Shown in pieces: positions 7,628 to 16,050 of a DNA stretch of 39,213 nucleotides. The translations under genes and the position numbers were made by a program. Within the stretch, counting starts at the first letter, position 1, and each line of letters begins with the position of its first letter. The stretch is from Chloroflexota bacterium (GTDB lineage Bacteria > Chloroflexota > Dormibacteria > Dormibacterales > Dormibacteraceae), in assembly GCA_005887685.1 (NCBI GenBank), contig VBHJ01000016.1:550-39762 (forward strand), in the 5' to 3' direction. The notes beneath the pieces were generated by a model that searched no databases, was not told where the DNA came from, and was given only the letters and a program-made list of their open reading frames with translations.

Positions 7628-9061
7628 GTGACCCTGCGCCTCCACAACACCCTGACTGGCGCCAAGGAAGCGTTCGAGCCCCTCGAGAAGGGCCACGTCC
7701 GCATGTACACGTGCGGTCCGACGATCTGGAACTACGCCCATGTCGGCAACCTGCGCTCCTTCCTCTTCTACGACCTGGTGCGCCGACATTTGCGCGTGTC
7801 CGGCTACAGGGTCACGCACGTCATGAACCTCACCGACATCGACGACCGCATCCTCGACCAGGCCATGCATGCGGGGATGTCCATCGGCGAGTACACCAAG
7901 CCGTACGCCACCGCCTTCTTCGAGGACATGGCAGCGCTGCGCGCGGAGCGCGCGGACCACTACCCTCGCGCCACCGAGCACATCCCTGAGATGGTCGAGA
8001 TGATCGCGACCCTTCTGGAGCGCGGCAACGCCTACGCCGCCGACGGCGACGTGTACTTCCGGATCGCCAGCTTTCCCGGTTACGGCGCTCTCTCGCATCT
8101 CGACCGCGCGGGACTCAGGGCCGGCGCGCGCGTGGCGACCGACAAGTACGACAAAGAGAACGTGAGCGACTTCGCGCTCTGGAAGAAGGCCCAGCCCGAA
8201 GATGAGAAGATCGGCGCGGCCTGGGACGCACCGTTTGGGCGGGGAAGGCCCGGGTGGCACATCGAGTGCTCGGCGATGAGCAAGCGCTACCTGGGCGACA
8301 CGCTCGACATCCACGCCGGCGGCGTCGACCTGATGTTTCCGCACCACGAGAACGAGATCGCGCAATCGGAGGCGGCGAATCATCAACAGTTCGCGCGCGT
8401 TTGGCTGCACTCGGAGCATCTCTTCGACGCAACGGGCGAGAAGATGTCGAAGAGCGCGGGCGGGTTCACGACGCTTCGCGACCTCGTCGAGGCGGGACAC
8501 GATCCGCTCGCGATCCGCTTCTTCCTCATCGCCAACGCGCACTATCGCTCTCGCCTTCGCCTCAGCTCCGAGGCGCTGCACGCCGCGGCCGAGCAAGTCC
8601 GGCGCCTACGCGAGTTTTTCGACCGCGTGGAGCGGACGCCCTCGGCAGCTTCGGATGACGAGGGCCTCGAGCAGAAAACGGCGGCGGTCCGGGCGGCCTA
8701 CCGCGAAGCGCTGGACGACGACCTCAACCTTCCGCAGGGAATCGGCGTGGTGTTCGACCTCATCCGCGAGGCCAACGCGGCCCTCGACTCCGATCAAGTC
8801 GGGCCCCGCAACAAAGCGTCGCTCCTAGGGCTGATCGATGACGTCGACGCGCACCTCGACGTGGTTCGCGCGGAAGAGCCGGGACTTGCCGAGGAGGTGG
8901 AACGCTTGATCGGGGAGCGCGAGTCGGCGCGCCGCGCGCGTGATTTCGCGCGCTCAGACCAGATCCGGGACGACCTCCGGCGCCGCGGCATCGCGCTCGA
9001 GGACTCGAAGGCCGGAGTGCGTTGGAGACGAGTCGCCCCTACTGGGGCAGAGCGGTCCTGA
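7628..9061 (+). CDS. cysS: Cysteinyl-tRNA synthetase
   Basis: This class I aminoacyl-tRNA synthetase charges tRNA-Cys. The 477 residues start [16 protein letters not shown]. The zinc/cysteine-binding Cys29 is in [15 protein letters not shown], which also holds the HIGH-type motif (HVGN, 38-41). Further zinc ligands lie in [10 protein letters not shown] and [11 protein letters not shown]. The KMSKS loop is residues 272-276 in [11 protein letters not shown] helical anticodon-recognition region with a late [19 protein letters not shown] signature ends the protein. GTG 7628 is preferred: the frame is open upstream to 7397, but that part begins inside the dispersed repeat. No Shine-Dalgarno sequence is evident. 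The 3' end overlaps the convergent cupin gene by 23 bp. It could also be a MshC-type ligase, but length and motifs favour CysS. Confidence 0.95.
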   Translation: MTLRLHNTLTGAKEAFEPLEKGHVRMYTCGPTIWNYAHVGNLRSFLFYDLVRRHLRVSGYRVTHVMNLTDIDDRILDQAMHAGMSIGEYTKPYATAFFEDMAALRAERADHYPRATEHIPEMVEMIATLLERGNAYAADGDVYFRIASFPGYGALSHLDRAGLRAGARVATDKYDKENVSDFALWKKAQPEDEKIGAAWDAPFGRGRPGWHIECSAMSKRYLGDTLDIHAGGVDLMFPHHENEIAQSEAANHQQFARVWLHSEHLFDATGEKMSKSAGGFTTLRDLVEAGHDPLAIRFFLIANAHYRSRLRLSSEALHAAAEQVRRLREFFDRVERTPSAASDDEGLEQKTAAVRAAYREALDDDLNLPQGIGVVFDLIREANAALDSDQVGPRNKASLLGLIDDVDAHLDVVRAEEPGLAEEVERLIGERESARRARDFARSDQIRDDLRRRGIALEDSKAGVRWRRVAPTGAERS

Positions 9062-9557
9062 CCTCCCCCGTCTCAGGGTTGTAGTAGTTGCGCGGTATGG
9101 TCATCGTGTTCTTGCCAAAGAGAACCAGCTCGAACGCGGGGTCGCCGATGCCTTGCTGGCTGTGGATGTCGTGCGGTGGGTCGAGCCATGTCACGAACGA
9201 GCCCGACCCGAGCTCCTTCTCGTAGAGGACCTTCAACTGGCCTTCGTCGTCGTGGTGCCAGTGGCGGTACCGGTCCCGACCCTGGACCACGCAGGCGATT
9301 CCCCATGAGTTGTGGTTGTGCACCGGGGTCTCTTCCCTGGCCGAAAACTTTCCGAGCATCAGGGTCAGGCCGTCGGGATCGGTTTGCAATACGGCTGATG
9401 TGGTGTCGCCGCCGTGCAGGCTCCTCATCTCGGTCTGGGGAATGAACCCCGGTTCGCGCGAGACCTCGGAGAGCAAGCGCCCGACCGCGTTCAAGCTCGC
9501 CTCGTTGACCCCGCCGGAGAGCATCTCCCTCGCCCTGGACATGAAGTCTGCAACCAT
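9039..9557 (-). CDS. Cysteine dioxygenase-like cupin protein
   Basis: The 172-residue product resembles bacterial cysteine dioxygenase and related thiol dioxygenases, Fe(II) cupin enzymes that oxidise thiols such as cysteine to sulfinic acids. The metal-binding residues are probably His80 and His82 in TPVHNHNSWGIACVVQG and His132 in DPPHDIHSQQG; the second cupin motif includes FELVLFGKN. The start is ATG 9557. The frame stays open upstream to 9920, but that extension is antisense to rlmB and not family-like. Its position next to cysS suggests a cysteine-related role, but the substrate (cysteine, 3-mercaptopropionate or another thiol) cannot be read from sequence. Its start codon lies only 9 bp from the divergent rlmB start. 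Confidence 0.82.
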   Translation of the reverse strand: MVADFMSRAREMLSGGVNEASLNAVGRLLSEVSREPGFIPQTEMRSLHGGDTTSAVLQTDPDGLTLMLGKFSAREETPVHNHNSWGIACVVQGRDRYRHWHHDDEGQLKVLYEKELGSGSFVTWLDPPHDIHSQQGIGDPAFELVLFGKNTMTIPRNYYNPETGEVRTALPQ

Positions 9558-9566
9558 GCGATTAGT

Positions 9567-10283
9567 TTGAGCCGGCTGATCCACGGACGTAATGCAGTTC
9601 TCGAGGCGGCGCGAGCAGGACGCGTGATCAAGGTGTACCGGGCGACGGGGCTCGGTCACGACCCGCGACTGGACGAGATCGCGAAGCTGACGCGAGTCGA
9701 GGTCGTGCCGCCGGCGAAGCTCGACGCGATGGCGCCGGGTGTCAACCAGGGCATCGCGGCGGAGCTGGAGCCTCGCCGTGAATGGACCCTCAAGCAGCTG
9801 CTCGACACCAATCCAACGCTGCTGGTCGCCCTCGACTCCGTCCTCGATCCGCAGAACCTCGGAGCGATTCTCCGCAGCGCGGAGGTGGCAGGAAGCGAGG
9901 GCGCGATCCTTCCCGAGCACCGGAGCGCTCCGCTTTCGCCGGCCGCCGTGAAGGCCAGCTCAGGAGCGTCGGAGCTGCTTCCAATCGCAAAGGTTTCGGG
10001 CTTACCATCGGCCATCGCCGACGTGAAGCGGGCGGGCATCTGGTGCGTCGCGCTCGACCCGCGCGGTGAGATTCCGGCGTGGGACTTCGACTTCACGCAG
10101 CGCGTCTGCATCGTGGTCGGCGGGGAGGGCACCGGCATCCATCGCCTCGTCAAAGAACGTTGCGACGCGCGGGTGAGGCTTCCGGTGATCGGTCACGTGG
10201 CCAGCTTCAACGCCTCGGCCGCGGCGGCTGCGCTGCTTTACGAGGTGATGCGGCAGCGGGCCATCCCGGCAAGCCCCACCTAA
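9567..10283 (+). CDS. rlmB: 23S rRNA/tRNA 2'-O-ribose methyltransferase, TrmH/SpoU family (RlmB-like)
   Basis: SPOUT methyltransferase of 238 residues. The N-terminal L30e-like substrate domain reads LIHGRNAVLEAARAGRVIKV. The three SpoU motifs follow: DSVLDPQNLGAILRSAEVAG (residues 90-109), IVVGGEGTGIHRLV, and LPVIGHVASFNASAAAAALL. The fold binds SAM in a trefoil knot. It most likely modifies G2251 of 23S rRNA, as RlmB does, but other SpoU targets are possible. The start is taken as TTG 9567, exactly where homologues begin; the frame remains open upstream to 9414 only because it runs antisense to the cupin gene. The order cysS-rlmB-yacP matches Firmicutes. Confidence 0.92.
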   Translation: MSRLIHGRNAVLEAARAGRVIKVYRATGLGHDPRLDEIAKLTRVEVVPPAKLDAMAPGVNQGIAAELEPRREWTLKQLLDTNPTLLVALDSVLDPQNLGAILRSAEVAGSEGAILPEHRSAPLSPAAVKASSGASELLPIAKVSGLPSAIADVKRAGIWCVALDPRGEIPAWDFDFTQRVCIVVGGEGTGIHRLVKERCDARVRLPVIGHVASFNASAAAAALLYEVMRQRAIPASPT

Positions 10284-10295
10284 ACTGGCAGTCCT

Positions 10296-11531
10296 ATGCC
10301 TGAGACCCTGACCCAGGACGCGCGCGAGATCATTGAGCGTGCCACAGCCGGCGCGACTCACCGTGGCTCGTCGCAGGTGACTGCCACTGACGTTCTAAGG
10401 GCAACGCTGCAGCTGCCTGGCAGCCTGGCCGACAACGAGATTCGAGCCCTCGGCGTCGACCCGAAGGCCGTCGAGGCTCAGGTGCCGAGCGATGGCGATC
10501 CGCGTTCGTCGCCGGCGCTGGGCCAGCTGTTGGTCAACGCGGGTCGCGAGGCACAGGTGCTCGGCCACTACCAGGTCGATTCGATCCACCTGCTCCTCGC
10601 GCTGCTGTACTCGGACTCACCCGCGACGTCGGCCGCGCTGCAGAAGGCTGGGCTGAGCCTCTACGACCTGCGCAGCCACCTGCAGACGGGAAGCAAGGCC
10701 GCCCTGCGCGACTACAGCAAGCCGCCGCCCGACAAGGCATTGCGCCGCCGGCCGTGGCCATCCCTCCGTGGCGTGGTCAGTGTGAGCCCGTTCTTCCTCG
10801 GGCTCGTCGGAGTGACCGCGGCCGCCGGCGCGCTGCTGTGGACCGACGTGTTGCCGCGGTATGTCCCTGTGTGGACGTTGGCGTTCGTCATCGGCGGATG
10901 GGTCATCTCGCTTTGCATCCACGAGTTCGGCCACGCTGTGGTGGCGTACCTCGGCGGTGACCGCTCGGTCGTGGGAGCGGGCTACCTGTCGCTCAATCCC
11001 CTGCGCTACCAGAACATGATGATGAGCCTCATCCTGCCGATCATCTTTCTCTTGCTCGGCGGCATCGCCCTGCCCGGTGGCGCGGTGTACATCAATCACT
11101 CGGCATTGCGCACGCGGGCCTGGAGCTCCGCTGTTTCGCTCGCCGGCCCTGTCGGAACACTTTTGTGCGGCCTGCTCATTGCAGCGGTCTTCACTTTCGC
11201 CGGTAGCGGCTCGCTGATCACCGTCGACAACGAAAGCTTCTTTTCGGCCCTGGCTGCGCTCGGGTTTTTCATGGCCCTCGCGGTGATCTTGAACATGCTT
11301 CCAGTGCCGGGTCTGGACGGCTTCGGCATCATCCGGCCCTGGCTGCCCTACTCGATCCAGTACTCCGCCATGAGGTTCGCCACCGTGGGGGTCTACGGGG
11401 TCTTCATCGCCCTGTGGTTCGTCGCGCCTGTGCGCACCGCGTTCTTCCACGCCGTTTTTCAGTTGACCGCACTGGCCAACATCGACCCGACGCTGGTATC
11501 CCTCGGCCTGCTCAACATGCGGTTCTTCTAG
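10296..11531 (+). CDS. Clp N-domain fused to site-2 protease (M50) membrane protein
   Basis: The 411-residue protein joins two domains rarely seen together. Residues 1 to about 130 resemble the ClpA/ClpC N-terminal repeat domain (LTQDAREIIERAT, SSQVTATDVLRATL, YQVDSIHLLLALL), which binds substrates or adaptors. Residues about 160-411 are a multi-pass zinc metalloprotease of the M50 family: HEFGH at 209-213 gives two zinc His and the catalytic Glu210, and LDG with Asp341 is the third ligand. No Clp ATPase module and no PDZ domain are present. Five or six membrane segments are seen. It lies between rlmB and the NYN gene in an otherwise conserved block. TAAACT lies 9 bp before the ATG, suggesting leaderless expression. 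The Clp-N part may present misfolded or tagged substrates to the protease. Confidence 0.85.
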   Translation: MPETLTQDAREIIERATAGATHRGSSQVTATDVLRATLQLPGSLADNEIRALGVDPKAVEAQVPSDGDPRSSPALGQLLVNAGREAQVLGHYQVDSIHLLLALLYSDSPATSAALQKAGLSLYDLRSHLQTGSKAALRDYSKPPPDKALRRRPWPSLRGVVSVSPFFLGLVGVTAAAGALLWTDVLPRYVPVWTLAFVIGGWVISLCIHEFGHAVVAYLGGDRSVVGAGYLSLNPLRYQNMMMSLILPIIFLLLGGIALPGGAVYINHSALRTRAWSSAVSLAGPVGTLLCGLLIAAVFTFAGSGSLITVDNESFFSALAALGFFMALAVILNMLPVPGLDGFGIIRPWLPYSIQYSAMRFATVGVYGVFIALWFVAPVRTAFFHAVFQLTALANIDPTLVSLGLLNMRFF

Positions 11532-11535
11532 CCGC

Positions 11536-11973
11536 GTGGAACGGCTCATCGTCGACGGCTACAACGTGATTCACGCGTGGCCATCCCTGAAGCGGTTGCT
11601 ATCTGACGCATCGCTCGAGGCGGCGCGGGACAAGTTGGTCGAGCGCGTTGCCGTGCTCGGCATGATCACGGGCGAGTCGGTGACCGTCGTGTTCGATGCT
11701 CATCACTCGAACGCGATGGCCAACTCGGAGGAGAACGTCGAAGGGGTGCACGTCGTGTTCACGCGCAGAGGTCATTCGGCCGACCACGCGATCGAGCGAC
11801 TCGCCTATGCGGCGAGCAACACGGGAGACATCATCACGGTGGCGACTTCGGACCGATTCCAGCGCGACCTCGTGCGAGGCATGGGGGGCGCGGTGATCAG
11901 CGCGCTCGAGCTCGAGCGCCGCGTCATCGAAGCCGAAAACGAGATGACCCGCCGCGTCAAACGCTACCAATGA
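11536..11973 (+). CDS. NYN domain ribonuclease-like protein (YacP type)
   Basis: The product has 145 residues. It has the PIN-like NYN fold: LIVDGYNVIHAWPSL at the N-terminus with the first catalytic Asp, TVVFDAHHSN in the middle, FTRRGHSADHAIERLA and VATSDRFQRDLVRGMGG near the end. In B. subtilis, YacP (Rae1) is a ribosome-associated endoribonuclease that cleaves mRNA, and its gene follows rlmB. The start is GTG 11536, only 5 bp after the upstream stop. The TGA stop overlaps the pyk ATG as ATGA, so pyk is likely translationally coupled. Confidence 0.92.
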   Translation: MERLIVDGYNVIHAWPSLKRLLSDASLEAARDKLVERVAVLGMITGESVTVVFDAHHSNAMANSEENVEGVHVVFTRRGHSADHAIERLAYAASNTGDIITVATSDRFQRDLVRGMGGAVISALELERRVIEAENEMTRRVKRYQ

Positions 11974-13409
11974 GCCCGGTCCGCCGCACGCGCATCGTCT
12001 GCACCATCGGGCCGTCGAGCTCGTCGCCGCACGTTCTGCGGGCGATGGTCGCGGCGGGCATGGACGTGGCGAGGCTGAACTTTTCCCACGGCGACGCCCA
12101 GACGCACCGCGAGGCGGCGGCCAACGTCAGGGAGGCCGCCGAGGCCGCGGAGCGTCCGATCGCCCTGCTGGGCGACCTCCAGGGGCCGAAGATCCGCACC
12201 GGGTCGCTCGACAGCTCGTTCAAACGGCTGGTCAGGGGTCGCCGTGTTGGGCTTGTGGCTGCCCCTCCGTCGGCTTCGCCGACACCTCCCCATGAATGGG
12301 GAGGACAAGACATACCTGTGAGTCACGTAGAGCTCATCCAGGCGCTCCGGCCCGGCGACCGCGTCCTGCTTGACGACGGGCGCATCGAGCTGTCGGTGCG
12401 AGGCGTCGAGGACGGTCGCGCCGAGGCCTCGGTGGTGCGCGGTGGCTTGCTCGGCGAGCGTAAAGGGGTCAGCGTGCCGGGTCGCGCGCTTCCGATGCCG
12501 GCGCTGACCGAGAAAGACCTGGCCGACTTGAAGCTGGCGGTCGAGCTGGGCGTGGATTACATCGCGCTGTCGTTTGTCCGGCGTCCGGAGGACTTGATCG
12601 CCTGCCAGCAGCACCTCAGCGGGTTGAACTGCAGCGTCCCGGTCATCGCGAAGCTCGAGAAGCTGGAGGCGATCCGCAACCTCAGCGCGATCCTCGAGGT
12701 GGCCGACGCCGTGATGGTCGCCCGCGGCGACCTCGGCGTGGAGCTGAAGCTGGGAGACCTGCCCGCGGTGCAGAAGGACGTGATCGACCGCGCCAACCGT
12801 GCCGGTGTCCCGGTGATCACCGCCACCGAGATGCTCGAGTCGATGGTCACTTCGAACCGGCCCACGCGCGCCGAGGCCTCCGACGTGGCGAACGCGATCT
12901 GGGACGGCACGGATGCCGTGATGCTTTCCCAGGAGACGTCGGTCGGAGCGCACCCTGTCGAGGCGGTTCGCGCGATGGCGCGCATCTGCCTGGCGGCGCA
13001 GAAGCACCCGGCGTACGAGCGCGCCCGTCAGATCTGGCGAGAGCCCGGCCAGGTCGGCAGCGCGATCGCGCATGCGGCCGCCGCGACCGCAACCGAGATC
13101 CACGCCAAGGTGATTATCGCCTTCACCGAGTCGGGTACGACGGCGCTCCGGTGCAGCAAAGCCAGGCCCCCCATGCCCGTGGTGGCGGCCAGCCCTCACC
13201 CAGAGGTCCTCCGCCGAACTGCCCTGTACTCGGGCGTGATCCCGCTCCTGGTCAGCCCTGGTCGAGATACGGACCAGATGATCTCGAACGCCACCGAAGC
13301 CGCGGTCCAGAGCGGCCTTGTCCGGACAGGGGATCGCGTGGTCGTCGTGGCCGGCGTCCCGGTCGGCCGGCCCGGCCAGACCAACCTCCTGAAAGTAGAG
13401 ACGGTTTAG
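11970..13409 (+). CDS. pyk: Pyruvate kinase
   Basis: Makes ATP and pyruvate from phosphoenolpyruvate in the last step of glycolysis. The 479 residues show RRTRIVCTIGPSS, ARLNFSHG, LLGDLQGPKIRTG, the catalytic-lysine region VPVIAKLEKLEAI, MVARGDLGVE, and the signature VPVITATEMLESMVTSNRPT, with a C-terminal allosteric domain ending VAGVPVGRPGQTNLLKVETV. In the mobile B domain, residues 98-112 (within AAPPSASPTPPHEWGG) are encoded by an in-frame copy of the dispersed two-hairpin repeat, replacing sequence normally present there. The rest of the B domain (LRPGDRVLLDDGRIEL) is intact and all active-site motifs remain, so the enzyme is probably functional. ATG overlaps the NYN stop. Confidence 0.95.
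   Translation: MSPVRRTRIVCTIGPSSSSPHVLRAMVAAGMDVARLNFSHGDAQTHREAAANVREAAEAAERPIALLGDLQGPKIRTGSLDSSFKRLVRGRRVGLVAAPPSASPTPPHEWGGQDIPVSHVELIQALRPGDRVLLDDGRIELSVRGVEDGRAEASVVRGGLLGERKGVSVPGRALPMPALTEKDLADLKLAVELGVDYIALSFVRRPEDLIACQQHLSGLNCSVPVIAKLEKLEAIRNLSAILEVADAVMVARGDLGVELKLGDLPAVQKDVIDRANRAGVPVITATEMLESMVTSNRPTRAEASDVANAIWDGTDAVMLSQETSVGAHPVEAVRAMARICLAAQKHPAYERARQIWREPGQVGSAIAHAAAATATEIHAKVIIAFTESGTTALRCSKARPPMPVVAASPHPEVLRRTALYSGVIPLLVSPGRDTDQMISNATEAAVQSGLVRTGDRVVVVAGVPVGRPGQTNLLKVETV
12262..12306 (+). repeat. Dispersed two-hairpin repeat inside pyk, in frame
   Basis: This 45-bp unit (15 codons) has first hairpin GTCGGC-TTC-GCCGAC and second hairpin CCTCCCCATGAATGGGGAGG (12285-12304). 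Compared with the 7369 copy, both arms of the first hairpin have changed in step. Because its length is a multiple of three, the pyk frame is kept. Confidence 0.88.
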
Positions 13410-13448
13410 AGGGGTCCCAGGCAGCCCCGGCGACCCAGAATTAGCGCC

Positions 13449-15296
13449 GTGGCGCCCGCCTCCCACGGTCTTCTCGGCCGCATCCAGAGAGCGAACGACG
13501 ACGCCGCGCACCGTTTCGGGCCGCACACGGCCGAGGTGGAGGCGTTCATCGTCGCGGCGGCGCAGCTGACGCCATGGCAATGGCGGCAGGTGCTGGCGGT
13601 TCGGCGCCTGGTCGGCTCGGTCAGCAAAGAAGGCGCGCCGGATTCGGCGCGCTCGATCCAGGCCGCGATCCGGACCAGCGACACGCGGATATCGGAGCCG
13701 ATCGCGCGGGCGGGCGAGGTGCTGTTCGACACGCTGGTCAAGAAGAGCGACGACAAGCAGGTGGCTGCATGGCAGGCGATGATCGCGATCGTCATGCGCT
13801 CGCAATTGCCCGCGCTGAAATTCGCGGTCAGCTACGCGCCGTTTGCCGCTCTGATCCCGCTTTCGAGCTCCGACGTCCTGGAACCGAAGACACGGCGCTT
13901 GATCGCCCGCCTCGGCGATCTCACCAAGGAGCAATTCGAGATGCTGGGCCGGCGCTGGCGCATCGAGCCGGCCGCCTCGCGCGCCCTGCTTCAGGCGGTC
14001 GCGAAGAACCGGCATGTGAAGAGCGAAGAGGCGGTGGCAATCGCAGCGCTCTCGCTGATCCCGCACCAGCTGGTGGGAGATCCCGGGTGGGCCGCGGTGC
14101 GCACGGCCGTGCACGCAGGCCGCATCCTTGGCGCTCAAGACGATCTGACGCCACAGGAGGTCGCGGAGCTCTGGGTGCCCATCGAACCCGTGATCCCCTT
14201 CGCCTCGCTTTCCGAAGTCGTGGAGATCCCCGCGGGCGAGCGGGTCCGCGCCGCCGTGGGCAGCGCGATCAAGACGATCACCCGACCCCCGCGAACCCGC
14301 GCTGTCGCGGCGCCCGTGACCAGGGCGGCCGCGCCCTACGGGCCCAACCACAACGAGGTGGCGGCATTCATCAAGGGTGTGGCCGAGCTCAGCCCGATCC
14401 AGTGGCTGCGAGTGCTCGACCGCCGCAAGCTGGTCTCCAGCGTCACACGAGAAGGCGCGGCTGAGCCTGCCGGAGTGGTCAGGTCGATCCTCGCCATGCT
14501 CGAGGGCACGCGCGATCTCGATTCCTACCTGCGCTGCCGCGCGTTTGTCGCGGTCGAGCGGGCCGGATTCGCGCTCGAGTCGCGCGCGCGCCTCAACCTC
14601 GACCAGCTCCGCCAGGTCTTGACGCCGTTCGAGCCCTCGATCGCGTTCGAGGAGCTGAACGGCGGCGGGTTTGCGCACAGGGTCGCCTCCCTCGCGAAGA
14701 CGGAATGGCAGCGCATCGCGGCGGCGGCGCCGGACGCGAATGAGGAGGCGGTGGCGCCGCTCGTCAACGCCGGCATCGCGCTGATCGATTTCTTCGGCGG
14801 CCGCTCCGACGATGAGGCGGTGGCCGCGTGGCACGCGGTGTCGGCGCTGGTCCACCGCCACCACCTGACGCCGATCAAGTTCGCCGCCTCATACGCGCCG
14901 TTTGCCTCGGCGATCCCGGTGACCAACCCGCGGTCGCTTGGCGCGATGGTGTCGCGGTACGTCACCGCGGTCGGCCGGCTCGGGCCTAGCCAGTGCGCCG
15001 TGCTGGCGCAGCCGTGGCAGATGGACGACGCGCTTTCCAGCGTGCTGTCGGGAGCGGTCGCGGATGGGAGTTCGCGCTCGGGCGAGGAGGCGGCTGCGCT
15101 GAACGCGATGGTGACGGTGCCAATGCGCCTGGCGGGGAGCGGGGGATGGGCAGCGGTGAAGACCGCCGCCTTTGGCGGGCGCGTGATGGCGGTCCGCAAC
15201 CGCTTGACGGCCGAGCAGCTGACCGCGCTGTGGGCGCCGATCCAGCCGGCGATCCCGCTCGCCTCGCTCAGCGCTCCCGCACGCGCCCGGCGCTAG
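13449..15296 (+). CDS. Uncharacterised protein with two tandem homologous halves
   Basis: The 615-residue protein does not match a family I recognise. It is an internal duplication: residues about 23-265 and 297-612 align. Matching pairs include FGPHTAEVEAFIVAAAQLTP with YGPNHNEVAAFIKGVAELSP, LKFAVSYAPFAALIP with IKFAASYAPFASAIP, GDPGWAAVRTAVHAGR with GSGGWAAVKTAAFGGR, and LWVPIEPVIPFASL with LWAPIQPAIPLASL. The sequence is Ala-rich and helical, with no signal peptide, membrane helix, metal motif or nucleotide-binding motif seen. A linker near residues 270-295 is Arg/Pro/Ala-rich. The GTG start has a CAGAAT 7 bp upstream, suggesting leaderless expression. It follows pyk by 39 bp. It is probably cytosolic; function is unknown. 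Confidence 0.75.
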   Translation: MAPASHGLLGRIQRANDDAAHRFGPHTAEVEAFIVAAAQLTPWQWRQVLAVRRLVGSVSKEGAPDSARSIQAAIRTSDTRISEPIARAGEVLFDTLVKKSDDKQVAAWQAMIAIVMRSQLPALKFAVSYAPFAALIPLSSSDVLEPKTRRLIARLGDLTKEQFEMLGRRWRIEPAASRALLQAVAKNRHVKSEEAVAIAALSLIPHQLVGDPGWAAVRTAVHAGRILGAQDDLTPQEVAELWVPIEPVIPFASLSEVVEIPAGERVRAAVGSAIKTITRPPRTRAVAAPVTRAAAPYGPNHNEVAAFIKGVAELSPIQWLRVLDRRKLVSSVTREGAAEPAGVVRSILAMLEGTRDLDSYLRCRAFVAVERAGFALESRARLNLDQLRQVLTPFEPSIAFEELNGGGFAHRVASLAKTEWQRIAAAAPDANEEAVAPLVNAGIALIDFFGGRSDDEAVAAWHAVSALVHRHHLTPIKFAASYAPFASAIPVTNPRSLGAMVSRYVTAVGRLGPSQCAVLAQPWQMDDALSSVLSGAVADGSSRSGEEAAALNAMVTVPMRLAGSGGWAAVKTAAFGGRVMAVRNRLTAEQLTALWAPIQPAIPLASLSAPARARR

Positions 15297-15315
15297 TTCT
15301 CTAACCTTTTTTCAG

Positions 15316-16050
15316 ATGGCGAACGCACGCAGCAACGGCCGCCTTCCGAAATTCCAGAAGGTCATGGTCGTTTCCGCGCACCCGGACGACCCCGATTTCG
15401 GCGCCGGCGGTTCGGTCGCCCGCCTGGCCGACGGCGGGGCCGAGGTGACGTACGTGATCGTCACCGACGGCAGGCAGGGCGGGGAGGACCCAGCCCAGAA
15501 GGACTCCGAGCTCATCGCGTTGCGGCAGAAGGAGCAGAAGGCCGCGGCCAGAGTGCTGGGCGTCAAGAAGATCGAGTTCCTCGGTTACAAGGACGGACAC
15601 CTTTCGCCCGACCTCAAGCTCCGCCGCGACATCGTCCGCATGATCCGCAAGCACAAGCCGGAGCTGGTGATCACCCATATCCCAGGACGCGTGCTGGACG
15701 CGCCGATGGGCGGATCCCATCCCGACCACCTCGCCGTCGGCGAAGCGACGATGGCGGCCGTGTACCCGGACTCGCGCAACCCACGCGCGTTCCGCTCCCT
15801 GCTCAAAGAAGGCTTCGAGCCGCATGAGGTGAAAGAGGTCTGGATCCCGTTCTGGACGCTGGGGGATTACCTGGTCGACATCACGCCGACCCTCGACCGG
15901 AAGATCGAGGCATTGCGCAAGCACAAGAGCCAGGTGTCGAAACCGGGCCGGGAGTGGGATTTCGAGAAGTTCATGCGCAAGCGGCACCGGGACGTCGGCA
16001 AGCGAGCCGGCTATCAGTATGCTGAGTCGTTCAAGAGGATCACCGTCTAG
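15316..16050 (+). CDS. PIG-L family deacetylase
   Basis: Zinc-dependent N-deacetylase of the LmbE/PIG-L family, 244 residues. Zinc and catalytic residues lie in VVSAHPDDPDFGAGG (His22, Asp24, Asp25) and in GGSHPDHLAVGEA (His135 and His138 region). Family members remove acetyl groups from GlcNAc-type substrates in, for example, mycothiol, bacillithiol, antibiotic or GPI-like pathways; the substrate here cannot be told. A nearby cysteine dioxygenase-like gene makes a low-molecular-weight thiol role conceivable but unproven. TAACCT lies 8 bp before the ATG, another leaderless-type start. The 3' end overlaps the convergent SGNH hydrolase gene by 11 bp. Confidence 0.9.
   Translation: MANARSNGRLPKFQKVMVVSAHPDDPDFGAGGSVARLADGGAEVTYVIVTDGRQGGEDPAQKDSELIALRQKEQKAAARVLGVKKIEFLGYKDGHLSPDLKLRRDIVRMIRKHKPELVITHIPGRVLDAPMGGSHPDHLAVGEATMAAVYPDSRNPRAFRSLLKEGFEPHEVKEVWIPFWTLGDYLVDITPTLDRKIEALRKHKSQVSKPGREWDFEKFMRKRHRDVGKRAGYQYAESFKRITV

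Noticed and set aside
11964-14864. Long reverse-strand open frame (966 codons) opposite pyk and the duplicated protein
   Set aside because: It is the antisense shadow of GC-rich genes: rich in His, Arg and Asp with no conserved motif, and it overlaps two well-supported genes.
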